Positions 10,864 through 23,440 of a stretch of 64,000 nt of DNA are shown here, one piece after another. The stretch lies in assembly GCA_003993805.1 (NCBI GenBank), contig RSEF01000001.1:208330596-208394595 (forward strand). The letters are read 5' to 3'. The position numbers and the translations under genes are program-made. The stretch is from Himantopus leucocephalus. Taxonomy: Eukaryota > Chordata > Aves > Charadriiformes > Recurvirostridae. The notes beneath the pieces are model-generated. The model saw only the letters and a program-made list of their open reading frames with translations. It searched no databases and was not told where the DNA came from. Within the stretch, counting starts at the first letter, position 1. Every line of letters starts with the position of its first letter.

Positions 10864-13299
10864 CTAAAAGAGAGAAAAAAAAAAAGGAAAACAAAGAATC
10901 CTGAAGTTATGGCCTGATTTTTCAAGATTTTGCATTGATGTGGGTTTATCAGTTATTATGATTAATGAAAAATGTTTGTTCAAGTATACTGTAACCTCAA
11001 AGATTAATATTAATTTTAATTATTTCCAACTGGTAAACAGAAAATTAGCACCATTTAAAAGTATATAGAAAACCAGCAGTTTACATGTGATATGACTCAT
11101 CCGTTCCAAATAAACTTCTGTTCCATTCTTTGCACAGTGCAGCTCACTTTGTACAATGAAACTTTTATCAAGTTTCTAACATTCCGTTGAAACCCTATTT
11201 CACCTTTACCGACAAGACAGTTTATATTTACCACCAAAATGGTTGTCATTACTGTCTTTGCTTTACTGAGTTCAGGCAAATAATTGTATTCCTTTCAAGT
11301 ATGCTTTAGGATCATTCTTTTGTGTGGACTGCATATTAAATTCAAGAAACACCTGATTTTCAGTTGGCAGCAAGAGTTTTTATAATACTTACTAACAATC
11401 TTTTTTAAAAATATCTCTTAGAATTAGGTTGATGCTGCCATTTTTAGTGTGTGGAGTTTCAAAAGATGATTCCGATGTTTCAGATGTATTAAACTGAAAC
11501 ATAAATTTACAGAATTTCTGATAAGATAAAATCTAGCCTCTGTTATACTTGGTAATACACGAAACTAATAGAGGTGGGGGGGAATAACTGGCCTCAATTA
11601 CCCTTACAGAACTCATGCCTCAGCCTACTTCTTTCACCCTGCCTTACCTGCAGCTATGAAGCCTGTTACTAAGAGGAGCAAACTTCAAATTTCCCATCAA
11701 TGCAATGCATTATGTGCCAACACGAGAAGAGACACACACATTGCACTTTGCAGTCTTGATAAACCATGTGTCTTAAGTAATGAAATCTGAGTTTGATCCT
11801 CAAAACACTGGCAATCACAAACTACAGAATTTGTTATCTTTACGAGTTATTTTGGTACCTGAGCGATTATGCAACAGACCACTCTCACAATCTTGTTTTG
11901 AAACTTTTACATGGTCCATCTTTGGTACAATTTCTTTACATGGTATAGTCACAGTCCTGACTATGGTACTGTGGCATAAGCGTTAAGTTACTGTATACCC
12001 TACTCTATAAGTAGTTGAAGCCATATGCTTCTGCACAGAAAAAATTAATGTTTAACACTAAGCCAAAAGATAATGAGAGACTAAGATTCCACATGCTATC
12101 GCTAAAAAGACAAACCATGCTCCTTTCTAAATACCAACTACTAGAAGACTACAAAATTACTCTAGTCATTGAACAAAAGACCGTGGAAGCTACGCTGTCA
12201 TTACACAGTGCACCTGCCCGGCATCCATATCTTGTTTAAAAAGTACTTGACTGTAATCTTTGAACTGCTGACAGATGAATAATTCCATAGAAGCATCTTG
12301 GAAGTGACAAAATGATCCAAAATACAAGTAAATATCACTCAGTCAATTTTATTTCATTTTGTCAGTGTGTCAGACACATCTCCATAATGTTTCCACCATG
12401 TTCAAACATGTAATCGGTGATCTTTTTATCTGTCACATCACCGACTATGAGCCCTCAAGCCAAATGATTATTAATCAGTTAGGAGATATTTTCCTTTCCA
12501 TTTCCACTAGCTGAATGTACACAGCTAACGACTCTTGTCTGCATGATTCTTTTAATGACTTAATATAACAATCTCTTTTATAATATAGCAGTAACTCCGC
12601 ATCCCGGTTAGGAAAGATTTTGTAAATTGTTTTGCATAATAAAAGTAGACACAATCATTTCAACTTGTATTTAATGTAATCATTCTATTGCTGTCATCAA
12701 ATAAACTTTTAATGTAATTGCTAAAGAGAAGCACTGTCAGGAACATAGATGCTTATATTGCACCCAATTAAAAGACCAATATGGGTGATATTAATTCTGA
12801 ACCCATATAATCAAGTAGCACTAGGAAATACGCAAAACCAAAACCTTTCATTAGATCACAAAAGCAAAGTTTGTCATTTCTTCTACTGCTCTACATAAAG
12901 CTGAAGAAATAGCTCATTCACAGCTGTTTAATAAATAATTTAAGATTTAAATGCAACAAAAATGATAATAAAATGTATTTTACAACAGAAACGTAAAAAA
13001 TATCCTTATGCTTAATTCTCCTTTTCATCTTATATGACCACAAGGCAGGATGTTAGTGAAGTGTTACAGTCTCAAAAGACAACACCACTCTATTAAATGG
13101 ATCATTCGTCACTAGTACATCCACTGACACTGCCATAGCGCTTGGAAGAGATCAGGTCTTGAAGGGAAGGAAGTTTAAGCTAAACTGTAGAAAGACTGAA
13201 GTGATGGTTCCTGAAGAGGAGAAATCCTCTAACTGATTAGCTATAATATCTTCATTTCCCTCTCCTACACCAACTCCGATAAAAACATACATTGACTTC
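10864..13299 (-). other. DYNC2H1: Presumed DYNC2H1 upstream intron, 5' part
   Basis: AT-rich sequence immediately upstream (minus-strand sense) of the exon at 10754-10863. No interspersed repeat recognised. It contains one candidate cassette exon at 11393-11493, listed separately. I could not find the next conserved DYNC2H1 exon. Confidence 0.5.
11393..11493 (-). other. Candidate cassette (poison) exon, unproven
   Basis: On the minus strand a stretch of 101 nt lies between an acceptor ending TGTTTCAG (CAG at 11496-11494) and a strong GTAAGT donor at 11392-11387. Entered in phase 0 it reads 33 open codons beginning FNTSETSESSFETPHTKNG and ends with TA. Joined to the next DYNC2H1 exon (AAT...) this would make TAA, a stop. 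If ever spliced in, it would therefore truncate the dynein chain. Pairs of splice-like sites are common by chance in introns, and the protein segment is unknown to me. Confidence 0.15.
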
Positions 13300-13309
13300 A
13301 TTTGTCAAA

Positions 13310-13600
13310 GTGATGCAAAGTTGTTTGACTTTTTATGGACCTTGGATGGCCACGTAGCATTTCCCGCTGAAGGGCCTTTTCCCATCACCAACTCAGTAGA
13401 GAACTTTGCCTTTCCTACCAGGCAGGCCAAAATAATCCATGCATTTGTCACTTGCCAGCTGGATTACAGTGAGAAGACCACCATCAGCTCCACAATGGGG
13501 CAAAATCCAGCTACTTGTCTCTTTGTGGCTCAGGTCAATACCTGTGCTCTCCCAACTGCCCCCTCACTCCCACCTCCCATAATATGGTCTTTAACATGTT
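13310..13600 (+). mobile_element. L2-like LINE remnant (ORF2 3' region)
   Basis: The plus-strand frame from 13321 reads LDGHVAFPAEGPFPITNSVE, then FAFPTRQAKIIHAFVTCQLDY. The motif (A)xxIIHAFVTxxLDYxN is the recurrent C-terminal part of the reverse-transcriptase ORF of L2/CR1-group LINEs (…VHAFVTSRLDYCN in many vertebrates). The copy is short, has lost the Cys-Asn that usually follows LDY, and its ends cannot be placed exactly. This indicates an old, decayed insertion. Confidence 0.5.
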
Positions 13601-15196
13601 TGCTGCAATTCAGGATTTCGTTTTCTTCTTCAAAACAGCTAATAGTCAAGATCTAAATTCACTAAAAGCAGCTCTCAGTGTCTGAATTAACGATAAATCT
13701 TTGGTTAGATATGGCAGCTATAACACCTGGGAAAAGGCATAGGAAAACTGAAATGGTGTGTAACTTATTTTTAAAAATAAATTCACATTATATCAATAAT
13801 TTATGTCATACCAAGAATGTGGTCTACAACTCCAAATATCCTAATCCCGAAAAGATGTGTATTACAAAATAAAATAAAAAACTATCATACATTCTTCTTT
13901 GTAACTGTTTCTTTCAGTATGTCACTATTTCAGTATTTCCTGAATCTTTCTGATTACAACGAAACTAGAAATTAAAGTTTGAACTGTCCATGATAGATTA
14001 ATTTAGCATATGATGATTATAAATATATCAAAACTTATCATCAATACCCAAAATGCTTTCAAAGCAATTCCTAGCAGGATATTTCAAAACTTCAATTAAG
14101 GGGAGGTTCTGTTTGGTATAATAAAAGGATGTTGGTTGTTTTTTTTTACAAAAATAAATCTCTAAGTGTGGTCTCAGGTGATTCAAATAATATTTTTTCA
14201 TGTATCTTAACATCCGAGAAGCATGTATTCCATTTTCAGAAAGAAGCATTCCTTATCTTCTGTAATCCCAAAGCAAACTAAGCACCTCATATAGAGCAGG
14301 GGAAGGAATAAAGAGGCTGCCAGATTTTCACATTATCATTTATACGACTTTCAGATCACAGAACTCCTCTACAATGAATTAGGTTCTTTTCCTTCACCTG
14401 TTCTAATTAATTCCAAATGTATTCTCTTCTACCATGTTTTTCCCTTGGTGTGGTCCCATAAGAGAACTTTGCTTGAAAGAGAAAATCATAGAAACCACTA
14501 CAGAAGTGATTTCATTTCTGTGCCTAGATGGAAAATTGTATTCAGTGTTATATGAATATGCATAGCCCAAAATCATAGAGTACAATTCTGGTTTTCCACT
14601 AGTTTTAGAGGGATTCAAAATTACTAGGGAAAAAAAAATATGCCGGACTTCGTATAAGTCTGAGGGCAAACAATGGTGAGTAGCACTGCTAGGGGAGAAA
14701 GTATTCGGTTAACCAGAGTTTAGATTAAGCAGAGGTCAATCAAGCGGTTATGGTAGAGTCCTATTTTCCTCACAGTGCAGCAGCTGTTCCCATAGGTGTG
14801 CTCCTCCGTGTTGGCATCCAGTGGTAAATGCCAGCAGGGGTAATTGTGTTACACTGCAAAGAAATTAAATAGAGGTATTTTTTTCTGGCACTGCGCACAG
14901 AGCGGGTAACGTGTACCTTCTCAGGAGCAAGTGGCCTACAACAATTTGTTCCCTTGTGGTAATTTTTTTTTGTATGTGAAATCCTTGCGCTGTTATTCTT
15001 GAGCTAATTATCCTTTATTAAATGAACACATGAATACTGCAGTATTTCAGGTATATGATAAGGTGTTGACATATACCATCTTTCAAATGGTAATTCACAG
15101 AGGAATTTAATTTGGAGTCTTAGTTTTGTTTTTTCTATTTTTTTTTTAATTATCATTATTTTAGAGCATGCAGACCAAAACTGCTGGTTAGTGCTT
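13601..15196. other. Intronic stretch, nothing recognised
   Basis: AT-rich sequence with homopolymer T runs (for example near 14138 and 15140). I see no repeat with recognisable ends and no exon-like open frame with matching splice sites. Confidence 0.5.
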
Positions 15197-15528
15197 TAAA
15201 TAAAATACTATTATTTCTTTCTTTCAGTTTGGCATGCCTCAGAAACCCCCTGTTTGTTCAGGAAGTCTGCATACTAACACAATAACACAGTGTTAGAACA
15301 TAAAATTTCTGAGTCCATTAGCATCAACATGCTACCTAACAACGCGCCAGCGGCACGTGTGCCGTACNTAAATAAAATACTATTATTTCTTTCTTTCAGT
15401 TTGGCATGCCTCCGAAACCCCCTGTTTGTTCAGGAAGTCTGAATACTAACACAATACCACAGCGTTAGAGCATAAAATTTCTGAGTCCATCAGCATCAAC
15501 ATGCTACGCCAGCGGCATGTGTGCCGTA
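15197..15528. repeat. Direct repeat separated by a single N (assembly junction)
   Basis: A segment of about 171 bp (15197-15367) recurs after one N at 15368 as a copy of about 160 bp (15369-15528). Both begin TAAATAAAATACTATTATTT and end in GCCGTA. The copies differ at several single bases (CAGAAA/CCGAAA, AATAACAC/AATACCAC, TTAGCATC/TCAGCATC) and the second lacks about 9 bases. The N at the joint suggests two overlapping contig ends or two haplotypes placed in series rather than a true tandem duplication. Confidence 0.85.
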
Positions 15529-15688
15529 TGGCGTAGCTGAGGGAAGCATTAGCAAACGTGCTCTCATTCCGGCTACTGTATTAATTTACTTTTATCAAAA
15601 CAGGAACTTAACTTCCCATGAATTGTTGTTTCTTACATTTAATAAGGATATCAGAACGATGATGTTGCATAAGAACTGTAACATCACA

Positions 15689-15957
15689 CTGACAAGTTCA
15701 TGATTGACGTATGCCAAAAATATCTACTTTCCGATATTTCCTGTATGATCACTAAACACCGAATCCAGTCAGGCAATACTCTTACGCTTCATGCCTTCTG
15801 GTCTTTTCTTTCTCCACAACTACATNCTGACAAGTTCATGATTGACGTATGCCAAAAATATCTACTTTCCAATATTTCCTGTATGATCACTAAACACTGA
15901 ATCCAGTCAGGCAATACTCTTACGCTTCATGTCTTTTCTTTCTCCACAACTACACAC
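15689..15957. repeat. Second direct repeat around a single N
   Basis: About 137 bp at 15689-15825, beginning CTGACAAGTTCATGATTGAC, recurs directly after the N at 15826 and runs to about 15957. The copies differ by base changes (CCGATATT/CCAATATT, ACACCGAA/ACACTGAA) and a short deletion in the second copy near CATGCCTTCTGG. It lies only 160 bp from the previous junction, so the locus was probably assembled from mixed haplotypes. Confidence 0.85.
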
Positions 15958-17621
15958 ATCTGTTACTGGGTGCTAGATTGCATCTGCAGTTACGTAGAGT
16001 ACAACGGGGTAAGGAAGTATCAGACCTGGAACTACTGCTTGGTAGAACCAGAAACTACAAAATGTGCAGAGCAAAGGGGACAAACATTCAAAGAAACTTC
16101 AGAGTCCTCTCCCTCTGACAGAGATTATGGTCCTACCTCCCACCTCCACCGGTAAGAAGCTGCAGAGCAGGGAAATCAGTGGCTCATAATACTCATTTGC
16201 AGATAACAGACCAGACTGCCTACCATAAGCCGTGGACAAAGTCGGGACTACATCAGACATAATTCCTCTGCAGAGCTCTGGAACAGGGATGCTGAAATCT
16301 CTACTGTGGTGGTGCCGGTGTGACTGAACAGGGGTACAGAATACTCTATATATTAGGCACTAATAATGATGGGATGCACCACAGTGATTTGTTTTATAGC
16401 ACCAGCTTGAAGGCTATGTTACAATAAGGACAGCCAACAGAGAACTGCTTATTTTGCTATGGTTCATTTTCTCTGGTCAACATCACGTGAGATGCAGATT
16501 TTCCATTAAGCATCTCCCTCACAGTCCTTGTTCCTCTTCTGAAACAATGACCCCTTGGACTGCAGTCATCAGTCTCTCTCTTTTTTCTTTTTTTTTTTTT
16601 TTACTGTTTACCAGTCATTTATTTTGTGTTAACACCCTCTCTTGCGGCTGTCAAAATTCAGAGAAAATCTCTCAGCCGTGCCTGTGTCACAGAACTCTCC
16701 TCTATTAGCAACTATTAAGGCTTAACCTAACTCTCAGCTATGCGTGCAATGTTTATCAAACCCACTAAAGCAATCTAATCAGAAATCATGTAACTCTTTG
16801 GGGTACATATCCCAAAATATACCACAATGAAAAGGCAAAGAAGGAAATCTATTTTTCTACAAGGAAAAAGAGATCACAGAATGGAAACAGTGGCTGATGC
16901 AACCCTAGTCTAAGCAAAGGAACTATAAGTCTGCGACATGGCATCCTGGGACACACCACGCTGGTTCATGCTAAAGCCACTTACGCTCCACTGAACACAA
17001 CACTGCAACACGGGATTACCGCTCAGACTATCAAATGGTTTGTTCAACCAAGCATAAATTTGTGTAGTCACAGAAATTATGATTATTTTTTTCAACTGGT
17101 GTTCGAAGCTGGTTTGGATTGTTGTTCGTTCCTTGACAGTAAAGCCAAGGCATTTAGAGTGAAGGTACCTCAAGTACAGTGTATGAACTATTTGAAGCCC
17201 GTAAAATCTTTATTTAAACCAGAAAGGGAAATTTTTTATTGTGGCCAACCCCAACACAACAGCTCATCATCAAGGCTGCAGGTCTCTTTCAGATGTCCTG
17301 TCACACCTGAGGGCTAAGAGAATGCTGAAGAGCAGTAGCATAGCATGAAGCTTCATTCCAACCTGTTCTCAGAAAGTTACTTGGAGAAACAGACATTATG
17401 GAGTAATTTAGGGAAAAAAATATTGTACATTTTATTAAACAGCACACTTTTTTTGTTTTATTTTTAAACGCATTTTTGTTTTCTTTTTTTAAAGATTCAA
17501 TGGTTTTAGTTTTAAAATTATTTCTGTTATAGAAATAATTTATTCATAAAATTAAATATTTGGCAGCAACAATATCCATGTCATTTTGATACCTACTGCA
17601 CGAAATTTTAAAGTATCCTAC
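15958..17621. other. Intronic stretch, nothing recognised
   Basis: Mixed-composition sequence with a poly-T run near 16585-16602. Several short open frames on both strands resemble nothing I know. No transposon ends seen. Confidence 0.5.
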
Positions 17622-17880
17622 AGTATCATGGTATCAGAATAATTAGAGTTGGAAGACCTCTGAAGATCGGCTAGTCCAACTCCCCACCCTCAAAGAAGGG
17701 CCAGCCTAGGGGTTGCTCAGGGGCTTGTTTAATGATATTTTAAATATGCCCAATGACAGAGATTCCATAACCTCCTCTGGGCCACCTGGTCGTGTCTGAC
17801 CACCCTCAACATGATTTTTCCTCCCAAATGTATAATCAGAGTTCCCCTTCTTGCAACGTGTGTCTGTTTTCTCTTGGCTG
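17622..17880 (-). mobile_element. CR1 LINE fragment, minus strand
   Basis: Reads as a reversed CR1 3' end. A decayed tail (TATCATGGTATCAGAAT) is followed by AGAGTTGGAAGACCTCTGAA and then TCCAACTCCCCACCCTC, the reverse complement of the CR1 3' UTR. The CTCTGGGCCACCTGGTCG... block is the complement of the usual 'CAGGTTGCCCAGAGAGG' region. The 5' boundary near 17880 is approximate. Divergent, non-coding copy. Confidence 0.85.
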
Positions 17881-18069
17881 ATCTTAGTAATGCCACTACA
17901 TATGTCTAAGCAATACATGAAACATTTGAAATTTTCAGGGCATATAACTAGACATATCACTACTGAACATTTAACATTTAAGAGAGAAGTACTACACTGA
18001 AGTAGTACAAATCAAGTGCATATTCATTAGAGCAGATTTGACCCAAAAGGTACAGTGGAGAAGTTCTAA

Positions 18070-18310
18070 ATTACAAAATTACAGAACTTACGTTGGAAGT
18101 GACCTCTGAAAGTCATCTGATTCAAGTGCAGCTCAAAGCAGGGCCAAGTTCAATGCTGGTTTAGGTTGCTCAGGGCATTGTCTACTCCAGTTCTGTACAT
18201 CTCCAAAAGCGGAGATTCCACAAACCCCTCTGGGCAACCTGGGCAACGCTTTTTTCGACTGAACAGCCAAAAACTGGACAAGTGCTTCAGATGTGGCCTT
18301 AAAAGTGCAG
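18070..18310 (-). mobile_element. CR1 LINE fragment, minus strand (second copy)
   Basis: Another reversed CR1 end about 190 bp from the first. The tail is AAATTACAGAACTTACGTTG, then GGAAGTGACCTCTGAAAG, TTGCTCAGGGCATTG and CCTCTGGGCAACCTGGGCAA. It is in the same orientation as the neighbouring fragment but carries the same 3' part again, so it is a separate insertion. It stops near 18310 and does not reach ORF2. Confidence 0.85.
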
Positions 18311-21300
18311 AATATGATGAAATAACAGGTCCCTTTCACCTTTAATACGTTCATTAAGAATTTGCATTTCCATAGTATCGTGAGATCATGGGTGACATAC
18401 ATTTTTAACAAATTTGCAGCTAATAAGCAACACAATTTTATTTTTATTATTCTACTAGTATTTTACTGTATTTTTATTGATGGATTCTTTTCTTGATATA
18501 GCCAAACTATCAATTTTGACTTTCTCAGTCTGATAAGAATGAAATACATGAATACACATGACAGAATAAATCTTTTTTCTAGCTTGATAATCTACCTGAA
18601 TAATGAACAATATTTGGTTTAGTTCAAAATTATTTACTGCTTTTTGCCTAGTATGTAGGTAATTTCAGTTGATTAAATTTATCATATGGGATCATGAAAT
18701 ACTTGAAATTGCACTCAAAATGGTAATTATAGAGAACCTATAAGATAACACATTGTACGTGTAAGGAAAAGCATATACAACACTGTACAATGGTACAAAC
18801 CTGATGGGAATTTTCAAACTCAAGCTCAGATGTAGAGAACAGATTCCTCATTGGCTCATAACTCTCTTAGTTCAGAGTGACTACATGGAATTAACAATTT
18901 TAAAATATCACTGCCTGCAAATGTGCTCCTACGCGTTCTCCTCCACTTAAGGGCACACATTCTAATTAAGTTGCTATTTATAGTATTCAGTTGAATACAC
19001 CGGGAAACATACTATAGAGCAGGAGGGTATTTACCCTTCCTGCCTTAAAGCATCACTTACCTGCCTAAAATGGGGATCTAAGCTTCCTATTCATAGAAGC
19101 TTCCTATTCCTATTCACAGATTCCTCTGAAGAACTCTTCTCCTTTGAGTTAGTTTTGTATTTTTTTCCTCAATTATGTACCTTGCCAAACATTTAGAGAC
19201 AAAGACCACACCAAGAACTCTACTAAGACCAAAAAAAAACCCCCAAACCACCAAACCATTACGCCTCTGTGTTTACTCCAGTTTTAATATATAGTCATGA
19301 CAACAGAGTTACCGAGTGCACCTGCATCCTGCACAGGTTATTTTATTTGAATGTGAAGTCCCAAGAGTAAAACTACCGCACACACAGCAGATAAACAAGG
19401 ATTTAGTCAAGAATTACTCTCCTGAAGCTTTTCCTTCACAAACTAAATTTGAGATGACGGTTCTGAAACTTTAACAGCTCCGAAATTTTAAATCTTTTTT
19501 ATATTTGTACAGGAGTACAATATGAAACCTTGTGATGATTTCAAGTTCAGCTATATGGAATCTCCTTCAACGAGAGAAAGATAGGTCAACACACAGCTAT
19601 ATTTCTGCCTTCCCCCAAAAAAATGCCCAAAAGACTGCTTATTAGGGACGATGCTTGCTTGTGGAACGGCAATGTTTTTGTATTCGAAAACGAGCTTACT
19701 TTTTAATATGAATCTGCAAATGTTATCTGAGGAATAGTTATATTCGCAAACTAGGACACATGTTACCATTGATCTTGACAAATTAAAATCTCAAATCAAG
19801 AGATGAAATATTTTGTAAACTATTTCACCAAGCCAGTTCCCATCAAAACATCTACAGTTCAAAACAGAACCATGATCACATCTAGTTAGTTTTTAGTTAC
19901 AAAGCTGTCTTATTACTCTAAGAAATTTATTTCTCTGTATGCATGTATGACTATGAAATCAAAATTATAAATTAAATAATGAAGGATTTTGAATAGATTG
20001 CTAATTACTAGTAGATACAATATTTGTGTCAATATAATGGTAATCAGAAGAGCCAGTTACTGCAACTAAGTTGTCTAGAATAAAGGAAAGCAGATCGACG
20101 GAATGTACCTGAAAATTGGCCCACTACCATGTGTTGCAGCCTTCTCATTTACTAATGGCTGGAATTTCAAATTACCAAAGTCTTTGACAGCATAACATAA
20201 GGAGACTCATTTTCATATGCAAATGATAACAACATCCTTTTCTATCACTTGTACTATAATTAACCTTTTTTTGCTTGAGCTTTTGTCAGACAAGACTATC
20301 CATTTTACTCTGCTTTCTCTTCTGCAGACAACTTCGTCCATGATAAAGGAAAGAGACACGATGAAAAATGAATTATTAGAAACTGAGCAATCTACACTTT
20401 AAATGTTAGCAATTCAAATGCATACAGTTTATTAATATCTTATCATTGTATCTTTGCAGATTTCTTCCTGCATTGTGAAAATGTATCTTGTAGCTCAAAG
20501 AGAAAAATCAATGAATGCTGATTATTTTATTAAACTAAGTAAAGTGTATCAACTACAGCTTTAAATCTTATACATCACATGGTACAGTTTCTTGTAATTT
20601 ATGGAGTATATAAATACAAACCTGCATCCACAGAGAAAATACAGAACAATAAATCTAGTTCTTTTGAATTTAAACTGAGGTTAGGAAAAAAGATCATTTT
20701 CATTAAAATAAGGTGATTTCTCAGAAAGTGCAATGACCTGGGTTATTCTTCTTTTTTATGCAACACTTACAAAAATATTTTAATGGATGATCACCTTCTG
20801 CAATCAATATTCTACAATCAGAGAGCTGAACAACAAGTTAGTGGCATGATAAAGGATGCTGCTGAAACTTCTGCTTACAAGGTAGCATTTAATAATTAAA
20901 ACATAGTAGCCATTCTCAAAAAACATGCTTAGAATTCTGAGAGTTTAATCAACAGGAGTTGAACTCTTTTGAAACGGATTACATGGCAAAACATTTAGGC
21001 TGATGTTTACAGAAAAGCCCATAACTTGTGGATGCTTCGATTTAACAGAGCATCTAAACTTCATTGGGATTAACCTTCAACAACTCACAATGAAACCAAA
21101 CAGAATGCAAGTCGAGACATCTTTCCTTTTCCAACGTTGCTTTTTAAAAACCATTTTTCACGCATAAAGCAAATTGTTTCCCTAAAACTTGAGATAATCC
21201 TTGCCCATTGACAACCAAAAAATATTTCCATTTAAAACTGCAAAGTTTGCAGATGCATTGTGAAAACCTGCTGTATTCTGCAGGAAAAGAATCCATTCAC

Positions 21301-21743
21301 TACAAGAAATAGTGATTTCAGTACCTCTGGAAAGTAAAGTCTTGAATTGGTGCACACAACAAAAAAGAAAACTTAAGGAATCCTTCCACCTCAGGCACCC
21401 ACGCATGAACACAGCTTTCTGTAAGTCACAAGAGTAAACGAATTCTCTCAGAGTAAAAAATGCTTCAGCTTCTGCTTTAGCTTCCTTGGAAGCTAGACCT
21501 TACTTCAGTGGGTAACTCCTACCAGCTGTGCAAGTCTCATACTTCCATCTTACATTCCATGTGGCATCCTGTTTGGACGGTGTACCTTTATAAAGCACTA
21601 CTACTCTATATTGGCTACCACTTCATTAATACAATCTAACTGAAACAGTGATTAAAAAGGGACACAATATGACAGTTGGATCTACCAGAGCTTCAAATTT
21701 ATCTATTACATGAGAGACAAAGAAAACATTATGAATATGAATA
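18311..21743. other. Intronic stretch, no confirmed feature
   Basis: AT-rich. Plus-strand open frame 20217-20402 contains a good acceptor-like CTTTCTCTTCTGCAG, but no donor or known protein follows. On the minus strand, 20763-20835 has a GTAAGT donor-like site after an open frame. Neither matches dynein-2 as I know it, and both are treated as chance. Confidence 0.45.
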
Positions 21744-22470
21744 TGAGCCAGCAGTGTGCCCAGGTGGCCAAGAAGGCCNNNNNNNNNNNNNNNNNNNNNN
21801 NNNNNNNNNNNNNNNNNNNNNNNNNNNNNNNNNNNNNNNNNNNNNNNNNNNNNNNNNNNNNNNNNNNNNNNNNNNNNNGCCAACAGCTTCTTGGGCTGCA
21901 TCAGGCAGAGCATGGCAAGCAGGTCGAGGGAGGTGACCCTCTGCTCTGTATTGGTGAGACACATCTGGAGTTCTGGGTCCAGTTCTGGGCTGCCCAGTAC
22001 AAGAGAGACATGGGCGTACTGGAGTGAGTCCAGAGAAGGGCCACGAAGATGATGAAGGGGCTGGAGCATCTTACATATGAGGAGAGGCTGCGAGAGCTGA
22101 GACTGTTCAGCCTGGAGAAGGGAACGTTCAGGGGGGCTTATAGCAGTGCGTATAAGTATCTGATGGGGGGGGGGAGACAGAACCAGACTCTTCTCAGTGG
22201 TGCTCAGTGAAAGAAAAAGAGGCAGTGGGCACAAACCAAAAAGCATGAAATTTCAATTAAATATAATATTTTTTTTCTTTGCTCTTAAGGGGGCATAAGC
22301 ACCGGTACAGGTTGCCCAAAGAGGTTGAGGAGTTTCAGCCTTGGAGATACTCAAAGCCCAACCGGACACAGTCCTTAGCAACCTGCTTTGGATGACCATG
22401 CTTTGAGAAGCAGGGTAGGGCTAGATGATCTCCAGAGGTGCTTTCTAACCTCAGCTGTTCTGTGATTGTA
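21744..22470 (+). mobile_element. CR1 LINE 3' region interrupted by a gap
   Basis: CR1 in plus orientation. It begins with GAGCCAGCAGTGTGCCCAGG before the gap and continues after it with GGGCTGCATCAGGCAGAGCA, TTCTGGGCTGCCCAGTACAA, GATGATGAAGGGGCTGGAGC, GAGAGGCTGCGAGAGCTGAG, and the 3' UTR GGGCTAGATGATCTCCAGAG, ending TTCTGTGATTG. Several indels (for example a G run at 22165-22174) destroy the reading frame. The related copy at 56645 shows what the region missing in the gap should look like. Confidence 0.9.
21779..21878. other. Assembly gap (100 N)
   Basis: Exactly 100 N inside a CR1 element. The round number suggests a placeholder of unknown true length. Any open frame spanning it is meaningless. 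Confidence 0.98.
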
Positions 22471-23440
22471 TAATCTTGTGAAATGACTGGAAACGAAGAG
22501 GAGCCATTTAAGCCACCAGTATCAGGAACACCGTGATGTGAGAGCAGGAAACACATTTTAGGGAAGACAAGTGACCAGTAAATAGTGAGCCTTCCAGCTC
22601 ATTGTAGGTAGATCTCTGAAGTGATGTTTCTATCCTTTGGGTTCCAATAAGGATGAAGTGAGTGAAAATTGCAATATCATTTGCTGTTACTGCCCTGTCC
22701 ACTCCATCTTGTTCTTAGCCAATTGGCTTTGGAATATTTTCCTTATGATTTTTGTAAGAAAATTGCATATGAAAAATGAGAAGAAAACTTAGTGAATTGG
22801 AATATAAAAGGGTGTTTGGACTCCAGTGCGTTTCCAACATAATAAAGACACAGCAAACACCTCACTGATACTGAGAAGACAGCGCTTGAGTTATATATAC
22901 AGTTTGTGTAACTCTCTCTAATAGTTAGCAACTATAAAAATAACTTCTGCAAATCATTAGAAGACTGTATATCAGAGAAAAAGCCATAAAACTGGAATCA
23001 AGAGCCAGCGCATATTTACTCTAATTTCAGCAGTATACTTTTCAAAGTATACCCAAGAAAAAAATGTTTGTAGTTGAGTTTTTTCCAGTATGATCTTTCT
23101 TCATTGAAAGCAACTGTCAGGCATTGGGAAAACACAAAATGTCCCTTGTGAGAGCATACTTGATTTTCATTTCATCTATGCAGAAACAGGTTTTGTCCAT
23201 CACTTTGAACACAGTGTAACACATTGGGACATCTAGCTTACTTCCCCTGAAAGAGGAGTTTCACTCCTGGTTACATCAATGCTGGGAAGAATTCTCCTAA
23301 AGAGTTAGGAAGAGGATGGGATGCAAAGAGACGTGAAGGAGTAAAAGTCATATCTATCATAAAGAGCACTGTGATCTGTTATTATTTTGATGGAGTTTAA
23401 ATGAAAATAAACACTGGCCAATTGTGTTCCAGTGTCATCT
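22471..23440. other. Intronic stretch, nothing recognised
   Basis: AT-rich sequence between the CR1 and the LTR. It ends with CATCT (23436-23440), the left copy of the LTR target-site duplication. Confidence 0.6.

Noticed and set aside
20217..20402. Plus-strand frame following CTTTCTCTTCTGCAG (TTSSMIKERDTMKNELLETE)
   Set aside because: Good acceptor-like tract but no donor, poly-A context or known protein; treated as chance.
20763..20835. Minus-strand candidate exon with GTAAGT donor (LSDCRILIAEGDHPLKYF)
   Set aside because: The acceptor is poor, the peptide matches nothing I know, and similar splice-like pairs occur repeatedly by chance in this intron.
21626..22246. Long open frames crossing the N gap at 21779-21878 (and similar at 38842-39150 and 59282-59641)
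   Set aside because: N runs are read as open codons. The frames are artefacts and overlap CR1 in two cases.
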